43,587 bases of DNA from positions 7,008,540-7,052,126 of the forward strand of contig NC_049982.1 of the NCBI RefSeq assembly GCF_000003815.2. Reading direction: 5' to 3'. Numbering within the stretch: the first letter of the stretch is position 1; each line of letters starts with the position of its first letter. Source of the DNA: Branchiostoma floridae (Eukaryota > Chordata > Leptocardii > Amphioxiformes > Branchiostomatidae). A program made the position numbers and the translations under genes. Below are positions 10,584 to 36,400 of this stretch, one piece after another. The notes beneath the pieces are model-generated. The model made no database searches. It saw only the letters and a program-made list of their open reading frames with translations, and was not told where the DNA came from.

Positions 10584-11364
10584 ATATAACGTTATGATTG
10601 TTACTGGCATGCGACCTGTGCTTAGCCCCGTGGGGCAAAAATATGCAATAAAGGTCACTTTTCATTCACTGTATTGTGGAATGTATACAATAATGAGACA
10701 ATTATCCACCAATTGTATGCAAGATGGATCACGTAGTTGTCGATAGAGACTTAAGGAATGCAGAAAAAAATCATTATGCGATTAGACAATGTATTATGGG
10801 CTCCATCTGCCCACACATTTACAGCTGTACTTACTAGTATACATCAGTCATTGTATGTGTAGTAATATATCACATTTGTGTATCACGATATCACTGTGAT
10901 TGTATTTCTGCTTCATCCCCATTACCTGTACTTGGCACTAACGTACGATAATTGTCATTCGTACCTTCGCCAAGACGATTATGCTTTCGGTAGTGCCATG
11001 GTGTAGTGGCTGTGGTGTGTGTGTATGTCAACAGCATAACTTGAAAAGCTGTGGACGGATTTTCATGATATTTGGTAGGTGATTAGCGGTTATGAAAACG
11101 ACGGTTAAACGTGAAAATGGTTCACCTGGTATTTTATATCGGTACTGCAGCGGCTGTACATATATGCACGTGTGTTAGTTAGTTAGTTTGTTTGCTAACA
11201 GAATAACTCGAGAGGCTGCCGAGTGATATTTGATGTCTTGTTTGGTCTAGAATAACCTTGTAGTATGTGACTTTGCCAGTCAAAACGTGGGTCATTGAAT
11301 GCATAACCATCCACAGGGAAGACTGGTTTCTCTCCAAGCAGAGGTTAGGCTCATGCTGTTGTTT

Positions 11365-11393
11365 CTTGTATTGTCAGGTTTTGACAATACAAG
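11365..11393. repeat. Perfect 12-bp hairpin
   Basis: CTTGTATTGTCA, loop GGTTT, then TGACAATACAAG. No associated gene. Confidence 0.8.
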
Positions 11394-11716
11394 ATACAAT
11401 ACAGAATAGAAAGCCCGATAAAAAAACGACTAAAAACTTTTAAACTTGCTTGGAGAGTAAGACTGGTGGCTATGTCTTATCTTGACGTAACATCTTATAC
11501 AAGTCTACATCTTAAACATAAAGCGTGTCGGTAGTATTGATTGTACCCACAGCACTTTAACCCAAGGTTTGATTTTATTAGCAACCACAGTTTACCTTTC
11601 AAACAATCTATCAATACTCAGTCTCTTTTCCGTTTTTACAAGATATACATAATTTGGATGCAATACGTCACTTAGACATGCTTATTTGCAGCATACTTGA
11701 CATGCATTATGCTTGA

Positions 11717-11754
11717 GACTTTTAAGTCGGACTTTTAAGTCGGACTTTTAAGTC
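11717..11754. repeat. 13-bp tandem repeat, three copies
   Basis: Unit GACTTTTAAGTCG at 11717, 11730 and 11743 (last unit one base short), in the spacer between genes A and B. Confidence 0.85.
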
Positions 11755-13026
11755 TCTTGCATTCTCGTCAGAAGAGGGAGAGACCTGTACCCCTGACACA
11801 GGTTAAAACCTGTTTCTCTCCTTAAAGACAAAATTGAAGCAGACTTACGTGGAAGCTGAGACCTGGGCTTTAAGTCAACGTTCCCCTTCTTTCTCATCTG
11901 GCACTGCGGAGTTCCTAACTGGAACGGAACAGAACAATTCCATGTAGGAGGGGGTGTGGGAGGAAGTGAAATAAGCCATGCTAAATTGATGTTTGTCTAA
12001 CGTTAGTGCCCTTAGTGGGCGTTCTAACTGGGACTTTGTTCTCATGGCTGTACTTTAACCTGATAACAACATGCATGGCAGCGATAATAGCAATGACAGG
12101 AATCTTACAGGTAGTCACGTTTTCCATAGTGAGTGTATAGTAGAAGTAGTATCCAGTATTTGATTATACTGCTGCACTATAGCACACTGAAAATGAGTTT
12201 ACTGGCTCCAATTGTTTGGGGATGACCTCATATTCCCAAACTCAGGAGGTTTTGACTACAGGAGGGTTTGCTATAAATATTCCATTGAAAAGCCCCTGTA
12301 AATAACATGTCACCGTCTGTCAAAGAGCGACTTCCTCATTTTCGTCACGCCCCTTACCTTTGGTTCTTCGTTGTATTGTATTTACATTTGCCAGAGAACT
12401 TCACTTCGTGATTCAAGCATGAATACACGTACGTTACCTTTGTGTAAAACTTAACAAAGGTGGTTCCGTATGGCCTTCTTGGTTTTACTACCTTCTTTGA
12501 AATTCTCTGAGTTCCCTTTTCTGTTAACCGTTGTTTCTATGTACACTAACCGATCATGCATCGCCATGTACGTGACGGGCTTCAAAAGGCGTTTCTTACC
12601 TGAGTATCAGGAATGTCCTTGGGAACTTTTTCCTGCCCTCTGTGTTCTACGAACGTCAGCCAACTGCTGTGTGGATTCTCCGAGCCCCCGTTAGTTTTAA
12701 CTGAAGTCTAACACCTGACATTTGTGAAGTAGCGACCTCGCAACAACGTTTTCAGTACAATCATGCCCGCCACGCAAACTATGCCAGGGGTACAGAACTG
12801 GTTTGGCGACATCAGGTGCTTGGTTCTCATGTAAACATTGCGTTTTGTAAGGTCAAAGTTTAGGCGTTCAGCAATGGTTGGTGGGTAATCGTGGACAGAT
12901 AGCCTGGTATATACAGAGAGACCTTAGAACCAGTGGTGTAAATGATATTCAACATGTTGATACATTTGTAAATTCATGTAGGTAATAAATTGTATATACT
13001 TGTTTGTTCTCATATATAGCTGTAGC

Positions 13027-13145
13027 AAACCTCACGAAAGTCGCTGAACTTTAGCTGTGTTAAGAAAGATCTCTCTGGTAACTTCATGACATCGATCTTA
13101 CGATTCTAACCTTACGAAAGTCGCTAAACTTTAGCTGTGTCAAAG
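13027..13145. repeat. Direct repeat of about 30 bp
   Basis: ACGAAAGTCGCTGAACTTTA followed by GCTGTGT near 13034 recurs about 80 bp later with one substitution (CTAAACTTTAGCTGTGT). It lies just upstream of the palindromic element. Confidence 0.75.
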
Positions 13146-13236
13146 ACTACAGGGTGACTACAAGATCACGCTGAAAGTTGATATTACTAAGGAGGACAAA
13201 TTTTAAGGTTTCTGAAGATTCCATCTATAACACCAA

Positions 13237-13447
13237 TTCACCTTTATCCGCAGGGTAACCTATATCCGTTGTTCTTAAAACATACTATCTTATATATTTT
13301 TAGGGATATCAAGTCAACGGACGGTGGTTTCATATTGCGATATTTTCACAATATTGCAGTTTGAAACCACCGTCCGTCGACTTGCTATCCCTAAATACCC
13401 CGTTTAAAAAAACAACGAATATAAGGTACTCCGCGGATAAAGGTGAA
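13237..13447. mobile_element. 211-bp palindromic MITE-like element
   Basis: The whole element folds on itself. The left end TTCACCTTTATCCGCAGG matches the reverse complement of the right end (CGCGGATAAAGGTGAA). Inner arms such as GGACGGTGGTTTCA and TGAAACCACCGTCC are near-perfect, with the centre near 13342. Such imperfect palindromes of 200-300 bp are typical of foldback MITEs. No target-site duplication is obvious. Confidence 0.8.
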
Positions 13448-13570
13448 CTAACGTTGTATGTTAGGGCAAATATAAGAGCCATACATGTACCTGCAAAACT
13501 GGTCCTTTCACAGGTCCGTCATAGTCCAAAGAGCGCTGAAATATCCCACGGAACGTGTCTGTAAGGGTTA

Positions 13571-13675
13571 GGAATGGTAGGTCGTTTAGTGTCAATAACC
13601 AGCTGCTGCCTCGCCGCTGGTGAGATACTTCGAAGTGCGGTTATAACAGTTATATAGATGTAGTTATAGACACTG
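13571..13675 (+). mobile_element. LINE 3' tail, third copy
   Basis: It shares AACCAGCTGCTGCC and a GGTTATA...TATATAGAT segment with the tail of the 7262-7590 element, in the opposite orientation. It covers only the non-coding 3' end. Confidence 0.5.
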
Positions 13676-16600
13676 GCAATGTCCACTGTACTGGCAACAC
13701 CGAGTAACGACAGCACACAGGGAAACGGCCTTGTGAAAATGTGACTCACAGTGGGCGTAGACTTTGTGACATGTGCAAAGGTAGCCTAATTACAACACTA
13801 GCAGCGATAGTCTCACAAGTTCAAACGTTTTCGCAAAATTATTTTGTTTAATAATAGATGATTGTTACAATGTCTTAGTTCGTCGTCATAACTTTTCTTT
13901 CTTAAATTATCTGTAACAAAATATATAGTTGTGGTTCGAAAATTGCGATAAGACAATACATTACTAAGACTGATATTTAAAGGCCTTCTTTGCAAAACGG
14001 TACTACACAAGGCGTGTATACGTAAGAGTTTGGATCTGTACAGATTAATTAAAAGCGAATGATAAGTGTACTAGGTGAGGTGAGGTGATTAGTGTTCGAG
14101 ATATCTTAAGATGAATTGCCTCTTTCTGAATAGTATGGACATTGAGAGATAAAATGATATATTTACGCCACTCTAAAACATAGTAAACAGGTAATAGTAG
14201 TATACACGCAACGTCCCGAGAATGTATTCCCAAGCTTCTTCGAGTAAAATTACACGTGTTCTGCAATATGAGTCTACCACTCTTTACATTCTCTAGTACT
14301 TGCCACTTCCCGGTCAAATAGCCATGAATGAGTGTGTTGATTCCATTTTAGGTTAGACAAAACTGATATCGTCTAACGAGCACAACTGAACCTATGTCAC
14401 TGCGCACCAATCTAAGCCATTCATTCATTTTATTTCGTTTTACCAGGGTTACATCACTCAGGCTTCAGCCTGCTTTTCAGGAGTCCCTGGACACATATAG
14501 AAACAGACAGCATACAATACTTGGGAACTACACAGTCACATAACTTAGGAAAAAGATAACAGTGAAAGTCCTGCCAACAGTACTACCGTATCAGTCCGTC
14601 TTTAAAAGCTGCCCGTGTTGTCTGTCGTCTCTGAACGGCAGTGTGAACCTGACAATCCCACAGGTTCAGCTAGAAAGGAACTTCTACTGACAAAGAAGTG
14701 ACAGTGTAAATAAGTCGAAGCAGAAGTGTTATCCAACTTCAATCTTTTGTTGGATGACATACATGGCAAATAGACAGAACAGGAACACAAACCAGCAACT
14801 GCGGTATGTCCATATAATGCTTGATTAGGCTTTTAAAAAGCCTTGACAAAGCCCCCCTTTGTTAAGACAGCTCTCTCTAAACTTGGGAGTCATATGTACA
14901 GAAAGAGTCGGGTACCACCACACGGTCACTCGGTCGAATCTCCTAACTCCAGATTACGTAGATGCCCCTAGGGACCTAGTGCGCATGTGCGCCCTCACAA
15001 TGGCGGGAAATCTAAACACCTATCGGCTATTTGAGTTTACTTAATAACGACAGCCAAACTTGTTGCTGGAGTTAGAGTGGTCTGGAATCCATCCTATAAT
15101 ACCTCCAATTTGTTCTCCTGCTTGCATCTGAGAAGAATATGACCTTCGGCTACAGATTGATTGGTACACACTTGTAGTAGTGGAGTAACTAGAGCCATAC
15201 GGTGAACTGAAAGGATCGTGGTTATCGTTTGGCAAATAGCCAATGTTGTTGCCGATCCATATGAACACCAACGTTAAGTTTCAAGTTCTTGCGAAACCTG
15301 GTGTCATAACTCTGGGATTTGTCTGTCCGTTTGCAATTGATTTATGTAATTCTTTAGAATGACACCCCATTTCTTATGCTAACGCTTTTGTGCAACGGAC
15401 ATCACGACAGATTTTGTAGGTGGATCGCGTAAAGAAAATGCCAAAATTGCCCAGTCAACGTCACACACTGTTGGTAGGGGAACTTTTGTGACGCACTGGT
15501 CAGCTCTGGTGTTCAACCTATTCATGTAGGGTCATAACAGTTATGGTGTTATTGTAAATGACAGTTACTAGTACGTCATAAGCCTTCTAGTGCTACACTT
15601 GATATGAACTTGAATCCATATACATCTAAAACGGATGAATAAAGAGACTCTTTTTACACAACCATTGCTTTATTCAACCGACGGTTCGGTGACCAACCTG
15701 ATGAAACTATTCACGGAGCTAAAACGGAATTATGACGAATACGTATCAACTTTCAAACCCTTCGGGGCATCTATCAGCAATTATAGTGCACATCGCCAGA
15801 CTTGAATACACCATAGCCACAGGCCGAAAATGACGACCAATTATCAAATCATTTCAACTATCCAATTATGCTGGATCGAACTTAACAATCATGGGAACAG
15901 GTGCTCTTTTAATGCTATATCTCCATTTGATTAAGGCCTATCATAGCACGTATGTGTTAAGTTACTAATCCATGTCTATAGATTTGATAGGACTACGATC
16001 AAGTAATCTGTATTTTTGTTACGTTCTGTCTGACCCTCACCTTTACCCTCACCCCTGCTTCAGTGAAAAGCGGCCTGCGGGCTAATTTGAGCTGCTCATA
16101 GATAAACAAATGTTGCGACTAATATTGCAAGGATCATTACTTGATATAGTATTACGTCGATGCGTCGATGTTTTATCTCTTAGTGCGGTGCACCATGCCT
16201 TGCGAAGCACTGTCAACTTCTAAACAGTCTGTATATCAGTGACAGTTCACGTCTCCAGGTTTGAATGAGCCGTGGCCACAGGCGAAACAATTTTGTCAAT
16301 TATTCCATGTCGCCGCTTCCGACTCCCGGTCCAACCGGTAGGGCAGAATGAAAGACTCAAAGTTTATCGTCTTTCACACATTGTTACCAGATAATGAAGA
16401 TATATATGCTACCCTAGAACTTGTGCTGGTCAACATGATATTGTCTTTCTATATTCGTAATTTCTAATTCTCACATCGATGCCTGTAGCATAAACTTGTA
16501 AGAAACGTTTATCCAAATCCTGTTGCAGGTGTGTAATGGCTGTCCTTGAGAAAAACATGCTACAAATGTTTATTTGTTTAGGTGTTGTGTTGTTAACTAT

Positions 16601-16765
16601 TGCTTTCCTACATATTTGACAGTTGTCAGTCTGTTGCACTGGTAGATAAATGACTGGAAAAAATAAACAACATTAAAGAGACATTTACGTCCCACCCGTG
16701 CGTATACGTATCTACCTGACAGACTCTGCCTTGGTACAGTGAAAATGTTTCAGCCGGCCCAACGA
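13676..16765. other. Spacer between genes A and B, right part: no gene supported
   Basis: AT-rich. It holds repeat-like tracts: CCAGGGTTACATCACTCAGG near 14442, and ATTCAACCGACGGTTCGGTG near 15673, which resembles retroelement tails. A minus-strand frame at 15041-15271 is Ser/Tyr-rich (SSPYGSSYSTTTSVYQS) but has no ATG or homology I recognise. Confidence 0.5.
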
Positions 16766-16771
16766 TATAAA
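16766..16771 (+). promoter_or_regulatory. Possible TATA box of gene B
   Basis: TATAAA, followed by GGG, lies 190 bp upstream of the gene B ATG. A second AT stretch (TATATATA at about 16797) is an alternative. No transcript data, so this is position and motif only. Confidence 0.3.
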
Positions 16772-16895
16772 GGGCTTTGTGTAGAGAACGATTAGTATAT
16801 ATACAGTTCACCCATAAGCAGGAAACTACCTCGATTCTATGTTGTTCACAAGAAATTCTTGAGTTTCTGAGTTGGTTACAGACCTCGCGAAGTAA

Positions 16896-31675
<14,780 letters not shown>

Positions 31676-32882
31676 GTCAGCTCAAAACGACCTGACAAAA
31701 CGTACTCTTTTAGAAAAAAGAATCTAGTAACAGTATTGTACCTAACAAAAGTACTGTCAAAGTAGACAATGCAGTGCACTTATGTTGTACTAAGTATGAT
31801 AATGATGAAAATATCCTATTTAGTTTTAGAACATTGAAATATTATATTCCTCATGCGTTTTCACCATCAAGAAGAAGCGAGAAGAAGCAGAACTTCTGTA
31901 CTAGACAAAACCAATGATACGTTTATATGTTTGTCTTATCGTATTTCGCTCGGTTGAGAAAAAAATGTAGAACAAAGGTCTTCATTCACTCATTTAATAT
32001 ATAATGGGGGTGTTCTGCCCAATCATCCACTGCTGAAAATGCATGATTTTCTTAATAATCTTTTTATCTACTTCCAAACATAAAAGTGATTATTTACTTT
32101 TGAAAATTGTATCAAGAATGTAATGGTTGGCTGAAAGACATTTAATTGTATGCTTTATAAGTAGTATATTACGTAAGCGCATAATATGCCTTTGCTGTGG
32201 TGGAATGGTTTTGACACTGTGACGAATTACGAACAAATCTAATTACTCACAAACTGTGATACTTTGATACTGCATGCTTTTTAATCTTCATACATGATCC
32301 TTGAAGTCTTCTACTCTTTTGGGAGGTGTAGGTGGGTGGGGGTGGGGGTATTTATCGAAGTGTCCACCCATCTGTATGAGCAACGATGTTCTCACACTTT
32401 TGTGAACTGCATAGTTATCCCTAAGTTATGATTAGACGTATTACGACGTTATTACTTAAGTAACTTTGGTTAAAAAATATATTCCTTCAAAGATCGTGTG
32501 CGCATTTCTTACCAACAATGATATATTGTTGTGGAAATGGTGTTTGTATGTACAGGCATGTATGTAACACTAGGGCACACTAGTAACGATATCGAATCGC
32601 AGCAGACGAATAGTTTGTATTTATACTTGTATTATTGGGCATGGTGAAAACTGGAACACATTGTGTAACTATGTTCTACTGGATTAAATGATATTTACCT
32701 CATTATGTTCTCCTTTTTACAACAGAATTTACTGCAAGACTTTTTACAAATATCATCATTTGTTATCCTCTGAGGTGCGGTAAGTGAAGTTTGACTTCCA
32801 GTACAGTCTGTCATGCGTCGCTGTGAGAAGTTCCTGATCGTCCAGTCCAGTCTAACGAAATAAGCTTCTTCAAAATATAACA

Positions 32883-32888
32883 AATAAA
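32883..32888 (+). terminator. Possible poly(A) signal of gene B
   Basis: AATAAA about 1.2 kb after the stop. Another AATAAA overlaps the stop itself (31667-31672) and would be too early for a usual 3' UTR. Confidence 0.25.
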
Positions 32889-33231
32889 AATCATCATCAT
32901 TCGGCGGGTCAAATAGGTTTTAGTAAAACATGTAACCAAGAAGGTTTTAAACTGTATGATGGTATAAAACTAGCAACATAGATTTTCTTTCCTTTTTATT
33001 GGCTTTATAGACTTAAAATCTCCCATGATACATAATCATAATATACAGTAAAAGTGTTAAATCGGATCTGATCTAAAAATTCATGCCTAATAGGCAAACG
33101 GTAAAAACGCTATAAAGTATGGTCCCTTTATGCCCAGGCACTTTGCGCGATCACTCAATACTATCAAGGATTAGAATTTCAAATCCAAGTTGGCACTGGA
33201 AACACAGATGTACAAATAAGGCACTGATACT

Positions 33232-33237
33232 TTTATT
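33232..33237 (-). terminator. Possible poly(A) signal of gene C
   Basis: AATAAA on the minus strand, about 250 bp downstream of the lipase TAG. Confidence 0.35.
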
Positions 33238-33483
33238 GTTCTATAGTACAAAATTCTGAATTCTAAAAATGTTGGGTGCAACCATTCTCGGTTCCCAATT
33301 CAAGCCCCTATCCCGAGAATAAACCTTCATAATTCACATGACACAAAAAATACAGAACCTACGTTTTTTGGAGCAGCACTTTCTGTTTTAAAACCAATGT
33401 CAGGTTCACTAACTGCTTACGATGTACTGCAACAACAACATGAACAGAAACTGTTTGCAACAGAATCACCTGACACGTGCCGT

Positions 33484-36400
33484 CTAACGGCCCTGTGTCA
33501 TAACCAGGAAGAAGCACAACACAACAGCAGCCATGGTCACCCACAGACTGAGACACGTCTGTCTCAGGGAGGACGGCTCGCCGCCCCGGTAACCCTTGTG
33601 CCGATCCTCACATTCATAGTTCGCTGTGAGAGAGTAGTTAGTGTAGGCCGAACCTGAAAGAGCATATCGGTACAATTTCACCATCAGCGTCACAGGAAAG
33701 TGCAACACCAAATTGTGAATTAACGATGAGTGCGTAGATGATCGGAAGTTACGACGTAGTATACAATGACCGTGTTTGAGGGGAGTCACACCTTGAGCAC
33801 GTCAAAGAACCCACCACACCTATCGATGAGAAAATGGACCCCTAGCTATAGCTTTCTGGGATGAATGAATCGGACATCATCGCAGTCCAGACCCAGTGAA
33901 CTTTCGGCTATGCAAAACAAACAAACAAACAATGCTTATTTTGTGTGACTTACCGATGACAGTTTTCACGGATGTGTCTTGACAAGGCTTGACTGTGTCC
34001 AGAACTGCCGTGACGCATTCCAGGAACTTCTCGTACTCACTGCACAAAGGAGGTCAAGAGCAAACAACTTGCAATTGAGCTCTTACATCAATTGTGTCTA
34101 TTTGAGCTGAATCATGAAGTAAGCGGATTTCTTTATCAACGTAGGTAAAACTAGTATGTTGTAACAATAGTACACAAGTTTCATGCTAATCTACTTGGTT
34201 CAAGTTCAAATGGTTATTCAGTTCTTGGATTTCTGTGAACCACTAGTTTTAAATGATATTATCAGAAAACAAAGGAGATGCCAGGACAATAACCGTGAAT
34301 TTTTGGAAGACAATTAGAAAAACAGAACTCCATCGATGACTAAGTATCGCAAATTTAAGGAAAAATATACCTTATGGTCTCTGCTTTGTTACTGACCTGC
34401 AGAAGATCTCCTCTGCGATGGTGTCCTTCAGGTTCGTGGTGAAGTTGACGTAGACTGTCTCCATGGTGCTGACGCAGTTCTCTATCACAGTCTGGTTCTG
34501 CCGTGTGAGGGACTGCAGACAGTATCTGCTGCGGTTCCGCAGGGCTATGTCTGTCACTGCAAATAATGAAAATTACAGACATCTTCAGACTGGACAAGAT
34601 TTCATGTGGACTGTGCATCTAAATGTTCACTTCTAATTTTGGTTTCAGGTTACAGTAGGTTTGTAGATCACGATAGCACTATAATTTCAGTACATAAAAT
34701 GTCAAACGTAGACGATATGGACTTTCTAATAGATTCTTAAAGAGAACTTTTAAAACAAAACATTTCTTGTCGTATTATATGGAGAGCAACAATGCAGTAA
34801 CAGGCATCTAAATCTGTAGTGGGGAATTCTTCAAACGTCATACTTCTCTCGTTTTCTAACAAATAGTTACGCGAGGACATTGCTATCGACTGTACGTGTG
34901 CCCCTGGTGATAATATAATTCTTTAGTTCAATGACGTCTTCAATAATCGACGGAAAGGTGCTTACAGCAGAAGGGATCTTTGTCGTTGGTGTTGAGGTAC
35001 AGGGATCCGGCGCCGCCATGTTTGTCCGCGTGAAAACCCATGACAGAACAGCTGCCGTCACAGTCACTGCAGTCCCCCGCCTCGTAGTCATCCCAACTGT
35101 ACAAAAAATGTAAAATTCCGTATGAGTATGAGTACTAGAGTAAGTTCGCTCGTATAAAATATCACTATGCTCGGTTCACTGATACGAGACAGCAGCGGAG
35201 GATGTGAAAGAGAACTCGCATTCTTAGTCTGAACGTAAAATTATGCAAAGAACAATGCGTTTTAATCTACACCGCGTTTGTACAAAACGTTGTCATAACG
35301 CAACCTTGCTATGTGATAGTACGCGTGTTTAGTTAATTATCTTCGACCATGACCAAATATCGACCTTACCAGCTTCATAAACTATCACAAACATGTAGTC
35401 AGAAAATGGCCGCCTCACCTGGAGCAGGGGTATGCCGTGAACTGGCACTGAGAGTTGATGGACTCGGTAAACAGTTCTATAGCTCTTGTGTGGCTGCAGC
35501 TGAAGGCGTTCTTAGCCGCTACAGCAGGGAAAATAAAGTTAGTAACTGTGAACTTCTTCTTATCGTGCATATGTGTGATTGGATTGTGATCACGGTGTTC
35601 TGTTTTTACGTGAGACCAATACAAACCTTTCATGATCATATACGTTATGTAACTCTGCATAATTAAAAGGCCCTTAATCTATACACGTATAGACCGGATT
35701 TATAATGATTTAAAATAAGTTGCACGTGTCTGTGTTAGAAATGATAACTCGGACTTGTCATTAATTGGAAAGATGACTACATGTCCATACAAATCTCAGA
35801 ATGCTGCAAGGAATTGTATAGGAGTTCGTTTTGTTTTACGTTAATACAATGAAGCAATGTATATCAGTGCTCCTCAAGAAGACAGGCGTCCAAACAATCA
35901 ATATCATCTCTCACCCTGGAACCCCTCTGTCACCAGCCCCTCTGCGATCACCCCGATCTTGGAGATAATACTCTCCGCGCCACATCCGGGCTGCCTCGCA
36001 CCGCCTTCTGGGTAAAAGTCGACATCGCCCACCGGCTGGTCAAGCCCGAGGCCTGCCGGGAACGAAACGACACGGAATTATTGTCAATTCTACGATTTTT
36101 TGTCAAGATAGAGAACCTTTAGTTAATGTTGCACTATCGGAGGATTAAGACTGTCACAATTAAAAAGGACATGTTGCTATAATCTTTTTACATAGTAAGT
36201 TGAATAACCCCCAAACATATGCCAGGGCTTGAAATACATTTTTGGAATTAGGTGCGCTGAACCTAGAATTATTTCGAGCCATGTAAGCATAAAATCCATA
36301 AAACACAACGTTGCAATGAATGGCATGGAAACAAGGGAGAAAACTCAGTCGATATGCTTTCATGTATGATGTTATGAAGGTCATAAAATTACTTATAAAT

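Larger units (their letters stand above)
10584..13236. other. Spacer between genes A and B, left part: no gene supported
   Basis: No coding exon is recognised on either strand. At 11020-11260 there are two diverged copies of a motif of the type AACAGCATAACTTGAAAAGC...GGATTTTCATGATATTTGG, which looks like an interspersed repeat. A hairpin and a 13-bp tandem repeat are listed separately. The missing 5' exon(s) of gene A could lie here. Confidence 0.5.
31676..33483. other. Convergent intergenic region between genes B and C
   Basis: AT-rich, presumably both 3' UTRs. A G-run (TGGGTGGGGGTGGGGG) near 32331 stands out. No exon or element is recognised. Confidence 0.5.

Noticed and set aside
15041-15271. 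76-codon Ser/Tyr-rich frame on the minus strand as a real gene
   Set aside because: No ATG start, no splice partners and no recognisable family; kept only as a note in the spacer entry.
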